Origin: Silene latifolia | Lineage: Eukaryota > Streptophyta > Magnoliopsida > Caryophyllales > Caryophyllaceae | Assembly (NCBI RefSeq): GCF_048544455.1 | Contig: NC_133537.1 | Location: forward strand, 66,842,134 to 66,906,133 | Direction: 5' to 3' | DNA length: 64,000 nt | Shown: positions 36,362-46,741 of the stretch, one piece after another | How the letters are laid out: the number at the start of each line of letters is the position of its first letter | Numbering within the stretch: position 1 is the first letter of the stretch | Translations under genes and position numbers: made by a program | Notes under the pieces: model-generated | The model's input: the letters and a program-made list of their open reading frames with translations, nothing else | Databases searched by the model: none | Told to the model about the DNA's origin: nothing

Positions 36362-37147
36362 ATAATACACTTACGTGTTGCCAAGGGTGAAACTTGAACA
36401 AGGTTAGGGAATAGTTTATATGAGACAGTTGTCGGTTTTCATTACTCGAACTTCCTAGGTCGTTTTATTCGGCCTTCCTAGACCCAACCCAACCCATTCG
36501 ACCAGTCGTCCCGTCTGGACTGGACGGTCCAAATTCTTATCTGGGCCTAAGGATGGATAGTGATTGACGTGAACCATATCATGATGCTTACTCATGTGTG
36601 TATCAAGGGTTTTCACTACTCCAGGAAATGGACTAGGAACCGACCTTACTCATGTTTGGCACGGACCTCTCCACGGACCGGGGTTTGATTGCTCGGTATG
36701 GCAACCCACCCTTTTAATCCAAAACCCTTATAAATGCACTAAACATACCGTTATAATGCCTGTATGAATGCTTGTATCATATGTGATCACCATTTTTAAA
36801 AAAAACAAAACCATGACGAATTTTGTAAAATCAAAAACCTTTTTTTTAAAATGTAAACATTTTTAAAAATGGCCAAGATTAGCGCAAAATGAGTCAAAAT
36901 TCTGTCCAAATATCTAGTCAAAGTTCGGGCCTCAAAACCCATTTCAAAAACCTCACTTCGAGTCAACACTCCTACAACTACATTACAGTTGTCTAGGACA
37001 AACATTTCAAACCTTTGTCATTTTCAAACCTCACTTAACACAGTGGCACACTCCCACTTCACAAAGTTGAGTCATTTCTTTGAGTAAGTGTGCTAGAATG
37101 GTCGATCGTGTTTTGATTCATCGTCAACCTCTTATCCAGGTTCCAAG
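36362..37147 (+). other. Tat-2 untranslated leader
   Basis: No open frame with family features lies between the primer site and gag. A-runs occur near 36798 and 36840. No Ogre-type extra ORF1 is seen before gag. Confidence 0.6.
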
Positions 37148-38606
37148 ATGCCTGGAACTAGTACCACAAGCCAGATTGGTCAACCCCAAAATGGTAATGA
37201 TCAAATCCTAGCTGCGCTCGCTCGTCTCCAAACAAGCCAAGACCAGGTTTATGATCGCCTCAACACTATTGAAGGCCGAATTGTTACTGTAGAAACTAGG
37301 CTTTCTCCTACAGAAAGCGATGTTCCTAGTGAGGCCATGCATGATAACCTTCCACCCTTCATTGGTAAACCAGAAACCAACCCTCCAATAGGTCTTACTG
37401 AAGCTAAAAAAACAACTCCAATATTTGGAGGAGCAACTAATGTACCTCAAGGGAGATGACATCTACAGGGAGAATAATCGCAAGTATGAGGCCATGGATG
37501 CTAAATTGCCAACCAACTTCAACATGACTGACATCCCGAAGTTTAAGGGACATGAAAACCCTTTGAACCACATTCGTGCTTTCAAAGACTACATGTCTAT
37601 CAAAGGCATCAAACCTGAGATGTTCTTAAGGATCTTTCCTTCATCTCTCGACACCATTCCTAAACAATGGTTCTACTCTTTGGAGCACAAGAAGATTGCC
37701 ACCTGGGATGATGCTGCAATTAAGTTCGCTAAACAATACGCGGATAATGCTGAAATCCAAGTCAACATGCGTACTCTAGAGGTTCTTACCCAAAATGAAA
37801 AAGAAGGCTTCACCGACTTCCTAAGTAGGTGGAGCAAGACTAGCACACAGTTAGTGGAATGTCCAGATGAAGCTACCCTCGTGGATAAATTCATGGATAA
37901 TTTGAGACCCATTTATGCAAATCACTTGAGGTACCAAAACATAAAGACCTTCAAAGATCTAACTGTGCTAGGGAAAAGAATTGAAGATGACATCCGTAAA
38001 GGGGTCTTGTCCAAAATGGTAGGTCGTGGATATCAAGGCTCGACGAGTCGTTCTTATGGCTCTACTAGCAAGACTGATGAGGTTAACCTTCTTGAATCAT
38101 CAAAGAAGAATAACCCACAAAGGAAGTTCACAAACATTGGCGATACATACTCCAATGCTCTGAAAAGATTGATGAAACAGGGTAAGCTCAAACCCATAGG
38201 ACCTACACCTGACCCAGAAAAGAAATCCAAGTTCTGGGATGAAAATGCATACTGCGAATATCATGGAGGTAAGGGACACGATACTGAGAAATGCTTCAAG
38301 CTAAAACATGTCCTTCAGGATATGATCGAAGATAGTCGCCTACCAATACCTCCTAGAGGTAAGCCTAACAATACTCAGAATCCTCTTGGAGTTCTGATGA
38401 TTACAGATGAAGAATCCATCTTGGATTGTTCACACCTCATTTCTCCAATCAAAAATGAGATTCATGCACTAGAAGATAAGAGGAGTTACTCCATTTCTCC
38501 TACCATCACCGATTTTATTACATGGGCGAAGAGTGTGAATAGGCAAGTTTCAGAACTGGAAGATGTAGTAGCATCCCTCCACAATTCAAGCACCATACCC
38601 AAGTAG
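37148..38606 (+). pseudogene. Tat-2 gag
   Basis: The ATG at 37148 starts a 103-codon N-terminal part with a short coiled coil (AALARLQTSQDQVYDRLNTI). A frameshift near 37420 leads into the second frame, 37425-38606. This carries the Gag core (NHIRAFKDYMSIKGIKPEM, PKQWFYSLEHKKIATWDD, FADFLSRW-like block) and the Tat-type zinc motif YCEYHGGKGHDTEKC at about 38250-38295. TAG at 38604-38606 ends it. The Gag-Pro frame then goes on in the same phase. Confidence 0.87.
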
Positions 38607-40828
38607 AGCATGCCACTAAATCTGTCTTCAAATTCTACAATGAAAGAGGTAGTCGCCGTGGTTGACAGTCTAGTCGACCAAATAATAAGTTTAGAAGCCG
38701 AGATCATCAGATTGAGAGAGCTTGCTACCATCAACGGAATATGGGCCGATGACGATGAAGATGAATACCTCACTGAACACTAACTCGTCAAGGTTAGTGA
38801 GGATATAGTCAAAGCTAGCAAGGATCAAGATATAGACCACCTTACTCGTTCAGGGCGTCCATATCAAAATGTTTCTCAAAATGGTCCTGTAGCTAATGGT
38901 CCAGTTACTAAAAACAATGTCATCACCCCAACTGATGGCGAAGATACATCTACTGACCACTTGCTAAAACAACTACAGAAGACAAAGGCTGATCTTTCAG
39001 TCTGGTAACTAGTGGCAAGTTCATTTCCTCATCGTCAAGCTTTACTGCAAGCCTTGGCTAAATTGAATGTAGCACACAACTTTACGCCTGACGACGTAGT
39101 CAATTTGGTCTTCCAAGATTCAACTAAACTAAGTAACCCAGTTACTTTCTCAGACGAGGATTTGCCTCCCTTCGGAGCCAGTCACAACCTAGCTCTATAC
39201 ATTACCGTCATATGCTTAAAGAAGAATGTGCCAATGACTTTGGTGGATGATGGCTCTGCAGTCAATGTCATACCATTGAAAACAGCATACAAATTAGGCA
39301 TGAAAGAATCGGATTGGACTCCTACTAACCAAGGTGTTCGGGCATACGATGGAATACGGCGTAAAGTGGTAGGACTAGTCAACCTCACCATAGCGACATG
39401 GCCGATTGAGCAAAAGGTTAGCTTCTAAATAGTGGATATCGAAGCATCATTCAACATACTTCTGGGAAGTCCTTAGATTCACGCTTCCAAAGCAGTAGCG
39501 TCCACCTTGCACCAAAAAATCAAGATCCCACTAGATGGCAAAGTAGTGACGATCACTTTATCACCTATCAAGGCAGTGATAGAGAAGATGTCAAGCAACC
39601 AAGTAGTTACAGACCCAGGATACGAGCTGGGGGCTTCCATAACATAAACCTCGTAAAAAGTGAACTGGCACCTCTATACTTTGATCCATACTCCAATTTA
39701 GTGGTCAACCACATACTCAAGTCTCAGGGATACTTCTCGGGAATGCCACTGAATCCTACCCAGAAAAATACCTTTGCACCTTACAAAGAAGGAAACTCTC
39801 AAAGGATACCATTGGGAATAGGATACAAACCCACGAAAGAAGAAGCTTTGGAGATGCTTATTCAATTTCAAAATCGGAAGAACAAGAGGATCCAAATGCA
39901 ACCCTACCTCCCTACCCTAAATGGATACTTCGTTAGAGAAGGGAATTAAGAATACTTTCATGGGTTTCCCGAACCTTGGCACTATAAAGGAATGCAACTA
40001 GCTGGAATCGAGATCTTTCACGATTGCTACTTCATTCCTTCGGAAACGGTTCCTACCGTCAAAACTCGTCAAGCACCTTTCTTAGACGAACAGGCTGTTA
40101 ATCTTCTGTTTGGGGAAGACCGATTTGTTAGAGCTACACAAGACGAGATCATTAACATGATACTTCAGGATGACCACTTCAACCCTACAACGTTAATCAC
40201 CGAAACCAGTTCGAATCAGCAGAAAGGAAAGAGAAAGTCAATCAAGTGGACGAACAACCAAGGAAAGATCTTCAAAGTCACCACTGGAGAAGGAGAGATG
40301 TTCAAAGAAGAACCTGAAGACAACGAATTCGAGTCAGAGTCGGAATCAGAGTCTGAGTCTAGAGAAGTCCCTAGAGAGTCTCCTCTTGTCGTCACTCCCA
40401 ATCCCCTTGTTTCTCCTAGCATAGCATCGAGTAGTAACAGAAGCTTGGGAAATGCCCCAGCAGCTGTCCCTTTACCGCCACTGACTACTGAACAGATGGT
40501 TTTTTTTGTTTCAACTCTTTTCAAAATTTAATATGAATAAATCAGATTCTGCTTACTCTTTGTGTTATTCTAAATGCAATTCTATTTACGATGATAATGA
40601 GGATGATCCAGACCCTCACTCAATCGAATTATCTCTCTACATAGCTAAAGAAATATTACAAGAGGGGGAAGGGCACCAGTTATAGAGAACACTGAACCCA
40701 TCAACGTAGGAATCGAACTAGAACCCCAAGAACTTAGGATAGGGACGACCGTAAACCCCACCGAAAGGGCCAATTTCATAGACCTCCTACATGAGTTCAA
40801 AGACGTTTTCGCCTGGTCCTACAAAGAT
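38607..40828 (+). pseudogene. Tat-2 protease region and protease-RT linker
   Basis: Same phase as gag, with stops at 38781, 39006 and 39426. The protease motif VDDGSAVNVIPL at about 39241-39276 is the Tat form of the aspartic protease site, so the active-site Asp is kept. After a frameshift near 39645, frames 39701-39949 and 39992-40531 encode the linker (GIGYKPTKEEALEML, QLAGIEIFHDCYFIP) with a Glu/Ser repeat at 40330-40360. The stretch 40532-40828 continues toward RT (DVFAWSYKDM). Confidence 0.82.
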
Positions 40829-42178
40829 ATGTCAAGAATCGACAGGGATATTGCAGAACACAGAATTCCAATCAAGCCAGGTTTCAAACTTGTAAAGCAG
40901 AAACTTCGTCGAATGAGGATCGAATGGGCTCTTAAAATCAAAGAAGAAGTCGATAAACAATTCAAAGCCGGGATCATCAACGTTTTCGAGTATTCAGACT
41001 GGGTAGCTAACATAGTACCCGTACCCAAAAAGGATGGGCGAATCCGAGTTTGTGTTGATTTCAGAGACTTAAACAAAGTAAGTCCCAAGGACGATTTCCC
41101 TCTACCACACATCGACATATTGGTAGACAATATAGCGGACCATGCGTTGTTGTCGTTTATGGACGGATATGCAGGATATAATCTGATCAAAATGGTCATA
41201 GAAGACATGTATAAGACTGTCTTCGTCACTCAATGAGGCACCTATTGCTATACTGTTATGCCATTTGGGCTAATCAATGCTGGAGCTACATATCAACGCA
41301 CTGCGACAACATTGCTACATGACATGATGTATAAAGAGGTAGAAGTGTACGTCGACGACATGATTGTCAAATCCAAAGATAGGAAGGGGCACATTGACAA
41401 CCTTCGTAAGTTCTTCCTGAGATTGCGAAAGTACAACATGAGGCTCAATCCTCAGAAATGTGCATTCGGGGTAACATCAGGTAAACTCCTGGGATACGTC
41501 GTCAGTCAAAGAGGAATAGAAATTGATCCATCCAAGATCAAGGCCCTAATTGAAATGCCACAACCTCAAACAGAGAAGGAGGTTAGCGGATTCCTAGGCA
41601 AGGTGCAATATATAAGCCGATTCATATCGAAGCTTACTACGATCTGCGAACCCATTTTCAAAAAGCTCAAGAAAACAGACCATGCCATATGGGACGACGA
41701 TTGCCAAAAAGCATTTGACATAATGAAGGAGATACTAGCCAAGCCACCAGTTCTCATGCCTCCTCAACGAGATCAACCTCTTGGTTTATATCTCACAGTG
41801 ACCGAAACAGCCATGGGGGCTATGCTAGCACAAACTGAAGGAAAAGAAGAAAGAACTATCTACTACCTTAGTAAGAAGTTCTTGGAGTATGAGTGCAAGT
41901 ACACACCTCTCGAAAAGACATGCCTCGCTCTTGTGTGGGCAACAAAGAAACTACGCCACTACATGCTTAGTTACTCTGTCAAGGTGTATTCCAAAATGGA
42001 TCTTGTTAAATACCTCTTCGAAAAACCTGTTCTCAACGGACGCTTGGCAAGATGGACCTTAATGCTCTCAGAGTTCAATCTCAAGTATGTACCTCTGAAG
42101 GTTATAAAGGGACGCGCCGTTGCCGAGTTCTTCGTGGATAATCCCATCAACGACACCCAAGCAATAGACACGTGGTGA
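40829..42178 (+). pseudogene. Tat-2 reverse transcriptase and RNase H
   Basis: The frame 40829-41236 carries RT fingers (PVPKKDGRIRVCVDFRDLN) and ends with one TGA at 41234-41236. The frame 41258-42178 is open for 306 codons in the same phase. It has MPFGLINAGATYQR, the active site VYVDDMIVKSK, and the gypsy RNase H (YYLSKKFLEYECKYTPLEK). The RNase H lacks the usual TDAS and DH motifs (LTVTETAMGAML, YSKMDLVKYLF), as is common in Tat elements, which rely on a second RNase H. Confidence 0.88.
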
Positions 42179-42600
42179 TTTCCAGACGAGGATATACTAC
42201 AAACCAATGTAGACTCTTGGGACCTTTATTTTGATGGAGCATCGAATCTAAGAGGATTTGAAATAGGAGTGTTGCTCATTTCTCCTGAAGGTGAACATAC
42301 GCCACTCTCTGTCAAACTCGACTTCGAGGTGACAAATAACGCAGCAGAATATGAAGCTTGTCTCATTGGGCTACAAGCAGCAGTAAGTTTGGGCATCAAA
42401 AACCTTCGAGTTCACAGAGACTCATCCTTGATAATCAACCAAATTACTGGATCTTAGAAAATTCGAAGTGAAAGTCTAGCACCCTATCAGGCTAGGATAG
42501 ATCAAATTGCCCAATTCTTCGATCAAGTCACTTATCTACACCTACCTCGAGAAGAAAATCAGTTTGCAGACGCTCTTGCAAAACTTGCATCTCTGATAAC
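42179..42600 (+). pseudogene. Tat-2 second (archaeal-type) RNase H
   Basis: The motifs YFDGASNLRGFEIGVLLISP, NNAAEYEACLIGL and VHRDSSLIINQITG correspond to the Asp, Glu and Asp of the additional RNase H found in Tat/Ogre elements. A stop at 42455-42457 separates the last part (YLHLPREENQFADALAKLAS), which carries the final catalytic Asp. Presence of this domain places the element in the Tat lineage. Confidence 0.88.
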
Positions 42601-43854
42601 ATGCCAGATGACATGGTAGAAATGCCTTTATGCATCGAACGATGGTCAGAACCAGCCTATGTGCACCAAATTACAGATGAGGAAGAAAATCCAGGGGAAC
42701 CTTGGTTTCAAGCCATTCTAAACTTCAAGCTCAATGGTACATATCCACCATATATGGATAAGGGAGGACAATGCACCATATGCCTACTAGCCTCTCAATA
42801 CCTCCTCATGCAGGGAGAGTTGTACAAAAGAACACCTCTTGGTGTAGTCTTATGTTGCCTTGATCATTCACATGCACAAAAAGTGATGGAAGAAGTTCAT
42901 GATGGAGAATGTGGCCCTCACATGAGTGGACCAATGATGGCAAAGAAGATCACGCGTCTGGGATATTACTGGACCACGATGGAATCAGATTGCATCAAGT
43001 ACGTCAGACATTGTCATAACTGCCAAATCTTCGGGAATGTGCAACATGTCCCTCCTTCATTACTCTACATCATGACATCTCCTTGGCCATTTTCTGCTTG
43101 GGTAATCGATATCATCGGGAAAATCACTCCAGCTGGAACAGGAGTTCACTGTTTCATTTTGGTGACTATCGACTATTTCACTAAATGGGTCGAAGCGGCA
43201 TCTTACACTAGTCTCACAGCCAAAAACGTGGGAAAGTTCATACAAACCAATATCATCTGTCGATATGGTTGCCCACATGAGATCATTAGTGACAATGGAT
43301 CACATTTCCAGGCTGAGACTGAACAATTCCTAGCCAAGTACAAGATCAAACACCACCATTCCTCGCCATACAGACCTCAAACTAATGGCACGGTAGAAGC
43401 AGCTAACAAGAATGTCGTCAATATCCTCAAGAAAATAATCGACAATTATCGCGATTGGCCCAATAAGATATCATTCGCATTATGGGGTTATCGCACATCA
43501 GTTAGGACGCCCACTTGGGCTACTCCTTTCTATTTAACTTACGGCATGGAAGCTGTACAACCAGTTGAACTGGAAATCCTATCCCTACGCATTCTGCTCG
43601 AAAGTCAAATTCCAGAAGCTGATTGGAAGAGAGATAGATATGAAGAACTCATCCTCTTAGATGAACGAAGATTGCGCGCGTTGCATAATGTGCAAACATA
43701 TCAGGCACGTATCAAACGAGCCTTCAATAAACGGGTTAAGCCCAGAAACATCAAAGAAGGAGACTTAGTCCTCAAATCAGTTAGAGCTCTACTACCTGTC
43801 GATCCACGAGGAAAATTTAAACCCAACTGGGCCAGACTTGAGGGGTGCGGTTAA
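42601..43854 (+). CDS. Tat-2 integrase
   Basis: This 417-codon open frame is the longest unbroken Tat-2 frame. The H2C2 zinc domain is at about residues 99-142 (VHDGECGPHMSG, RHCHNCQ). The catalytic triad is kept: Asp in WVIDIIGKI, Asp in IISDNGSHF and Glu in GTVEAANKNV. The C-terminal GPY/F-like part follows (YQARIKRAFNKRVKP, GDLVLKSV). The first ATG used here lies inside the RNase H-integrase linker. In the living element the integrase is cut from a polyprotein, so this is a fragment of pol, not a separate gene. Sequence after 43854 encodes the last residues in another phase. Confidence 0.9.
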   Translation: MPDDMVEMPLCIERWSEPAYVHQITDEEENPGEPWFQAILNFKLNGTYPPYMDKGGQCTICLLASQYLLMQGELYKRTPLGVVLCCLDHSHAQKVMEEVHDGECGPHMSGPMMAKKITRLGYYWTTMESDCIKYVRHCHNCQIFGNVQHVPPSLLYIMTSPWPFSAWVIDIIGKITPAGTGVHCFILVTIDYFTKWVEAASYTSLTAKNVGKFIQTNIICRYGCPHEIISDNGSHFQAETEQFLAKYKIKHHHSSPYRPQTNGTVEAANKNVVNILKKIIDNYRDWPNKISFALWGYRTSVRTPTWATPFYLTYGMEAVQPVELEILSLRILLESQIPEADWKRDRYEELILLDERRLRALHNVQTYQARIKRAFNKRVKPRNIKEGDLVLKSVRALLPVDPRGKFKPNWARLEGCG

Positions 43855-44440
43855 GATTACAGACCTAGATGGGAATGAATTTGCTAACCCAACTAACCTC
43901 GACCAACTGAAACGATATTATGCTTAGTGTAGGACAAGACACGCGCCTCGCGTAACACCCACGTGCCGCTCATGCGACACGAAATAAAAATAGCCCTTGG
44001 TCCGCTGAAGTAAAGATTATGTCACCTTGTTCTTGCATTTTGACACTTCGTCATCCTCATATCTTCAAATAAATTGAGTTTTATTTTAGGAGTAAGTAAA
44101 GCTCATGCTTATTTTCTAGTTCACTACAAGCTCTTGCTTAGAACAATTATTCTTTTACATTTACTCGAACTACGCGCAAGGATTTGATTTCATTTTTTAA
44201 ATGAATACGTAGGCAATCCTTCACAGGATACAACCCATTATTTTAAATGTAAATAGAAGGACATTTGCATTTGCAAAATCACAATAGTTTCATAACTAAT
44301 TAATCTTTTATTCGTTTCTTCCATAAATAATACTAATATGACAAATAATATAAAATTCTGAAAAATAAATGCTAGGATAGGATTCTAAAACCCCGCCATT
44401 TTTTTACAAATAATAATAATAATAAATAATACTACGACTA
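43855..44440. other. Tat-2 pol end and spacer
   Basis: The end of pol (EFANPTNLDQLKRYYA) is read at about 43866-43926 after a small frameshift. Then AT-rich non-coding spacer follows to the end of the antisense gene. No further feature seen. Confidence 0.6.
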
Positions 44441-45953
44441 AGGCTACTCTTCCATCTTTCCTTTGCCTTTGTCATTTTTATCATACTTTTTGTCTCGGCC
44501 ACGAGCCGGGCGCTCTTGTGCTATCTCTGACCTAATCACCAAAGGTCTCTCTCACGGTCTAGCCTTACCATTTCAATCCACCACCATCTCTACGGCAGGA
44601 GCGGTCTTTGGTTTCTTCGACGGATGAACGACTCGGAATCCGGCCTCTTCCTCCCCCCCAGTCAAATACTTCTAGTTCTCCTTTGCTACCTCACGAATCT
44701 TGTAATCAACAGGCTCGTGCTTCCTCAATTTATCGCGCTCCTCGGAAGTGGTAGCCTTCCTCCATTCCAAGTATGAATGTGATACCCATAAAGAGCCAAC
44801 AAGAGAAAGTATGAACCACATGTTCCTCTGAGCCCACTTGAGGGCCCACTCTCGACGAACCTCGGTATTATGTGCCAATGCAGTCTGAGGAACAGTGTTA
44901 AGCTTAAGGATCTTCTGCTTAAGGCCCACTTGCCTCATCAATCTCTCCAGGAAGATGCATATCATGATTTCCAAGCCAGGAATGTGAACCGACCGAGTAG
45001 GATCTAAAGATGAAACTTCAGTGACTGACCTGAGATGCCACCATGGCACAATCCATCAGATCAAAGGACCTCCTTCATTCTTCAACTTGTTCTCCCAATA
45101 GTTGCAAACCCGAGTGAAGTCCACCATGTAGAGCCTGGTTCTCATAGCTATTGACCGAGCATGGTATCCTGGCACATTAACTGGGGGCTCGATCAACCGT
45201 AGACGCTCCATAAGCCAAACCTACAAAGAAGACGGGAATTAATGCCCATATGGTCAACCAAAAACGTAAAAAAAAAAACGGTTGGCACATATACAAAAAA
45301 AAAAGAAAACAGGTTCTTACCTGCAAAATGATAGGACTTCCCAGATAAGAAAGTTCGCGGTTGGCTTTTCTATTGTCCAGCCCCAAAATAATCTCTCCTA
45401 AGCAAAGGCATGCTGGGCTCTTGCGCAGCTCCATTTGTTCCACTAAGCCCAAGAAACGAGGGTCCCCTCTCACCTCCTTGTCAACATGCCCCTGAAGGAC
45501 ATAACAGTGAAGTAGACAAAATCCAAACGCCCTGCGTCTAGAAACATAGGAAATAGAAGGGTCTTCCCTGCTTATGAATCGGTCAATGAAGTCAAGCATA
45601 CGGACTCCTTTTGAGGTCACAAGACGGTCAACCTCCGCCTTAGTCAGTCCCAGCAAGTCTCTAAATTTACCCTTATACCCTTGAGATCTAAAAGGTATAG
45701 CAGGTGCATTTTCTGGATCCCATCCTCCAATAGCAGCTATTTCCTCTAGAAAAGGACAAATATCGCCTCCAGGAAAGGCGAATACATGGAAATTAGGATC
45801 CCAATATTCAAGACAAGCATCCAAGAAAGGTTTCACAACCTTCACCAATTTGAGTCTCAATATTGATCCCAAATTAAAAGCACCCATGTCATGCTTCTCA
45901 ACATTTCTAAACTCATTTGTCCACTCCTTGAGACGGTTCTCAAAGTCATCCAT
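44441..45953 (-). pseudogene. Two-exon antisense gene 1 in Tat-2 (mobile-domain-like)
   Basis: Exon 1 45953-45321 (211 codons) and exon 2 45220-44441 (260 codons) are both multiples of three. They flank a 100-bp intron with GTAAGA donor and TTTGTAG acceptor. The protein starts MDDFENRLKEW. It has NFHVFAFPGGDICPFLEEI, a shape like the plant mobile domain or DUF7745 family, and ends in a Lys-rich tail (GRDKKYDKNDKGKGK). TGA at 45058-45056 and three stops near the C-terminus spoil it. It runs opposite to gag-pol. A TATA box lies ~95 bp upstream. Function unknown; the family assignment is tentative. Confidence 0.7.
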
Positions 45954-46046
45954 AATTTTGAATTTTTCTATGAAAATAGGAGAGTTTTATGAAATAGACG
46001 AAAGAAAGATGGAGGAATTATGTGAATAAAAGTTTCCCGGACGTCT

Positions 46047-46055
46047 CTATTTATA
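46047..46055 (-). promoter_or_regulatory. Probable TATA box of antisense gene 1
   Basis: TATAAATAG on the minus strand, ending 94 bp before the ATG at 45953. The box and the GCCTCTTCGAAGAG motif at 46120-46133 upstream of it resemble the U3 of the Tat LTR. Confidence 0.55.
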
Positions 46056-46741
46056 CTCAAAGCTGTTTCCTAATTTCCGTCAGAACTGACCAACTGGGGA
46101 AGTGGCGCAGCACTTACTGTGCCTCTTCGAAGAGTGATTTCCGTGATTTTCAGCTTTGGATCTTTCCTAATTTGTTTTGACTATAATTCCCTATTCCTAT
46201 AGGTTATTATTTTGGTAATTCCGTCAAATTACCATATTTCATGTTTCCTAATTTTCCAAAGCACGCTTTTCGAGACAACATCGACATTCTCGCCAAACGA
46301 GCACACTTACCCATTTCATTTTTTTTAGGGGAATCATTTCACTCCTCGTTTCACATTTCATTTCAAACATATAGATTTCTTTTTACATTTTTCTAGGGGG
46401 TAGCCCTCCCTACCATCCGGTCACTTTCTGGAATTTTTATCATTTTCGCACATTTCTGGGCATTTTTTCGCATTTTCAGGTCATTTTGCTCATTTACGGG
46501 CACTTTGTTTGCTTTCCTTATTTTGCGCTAATTTAAGTCACGTGCATATTATGTGTTCTACGTGTAATTCTGTGTAAATTTTGGCAGCATGACGGTGCAA
46601 ACCGTCATCTACCAAACCTGTTTCTAAACTAACCTGTAGGAACAAACATACAACTCAGCAGCAAAGGCACTAAGGCGAGGGCAGCAACAAACATACAACG
46701 TATATATAAGACAACCGACAACAACCAAAAAGGAAAAGCAA
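46056..46741. other. Spacer between the two antisense genes of Tat-2
   Basis: Non-coding. It holds the upstream region of antisense gene 1 and the 3' flank of antisense gene 2. A perfect inverted repeat GACGGTGCAAACCGTC lies at 46591-46606. No open frame of note. Confidence 0.6.

Noticed and set aside
45177-45320. Extension of the antisense exon 1 frame past 45321 as coding
   Set aside because: The last residues of that frame are a translation of the intron (runs of Phe and Leu). The GT-AG junction to 45220 restores the frame.
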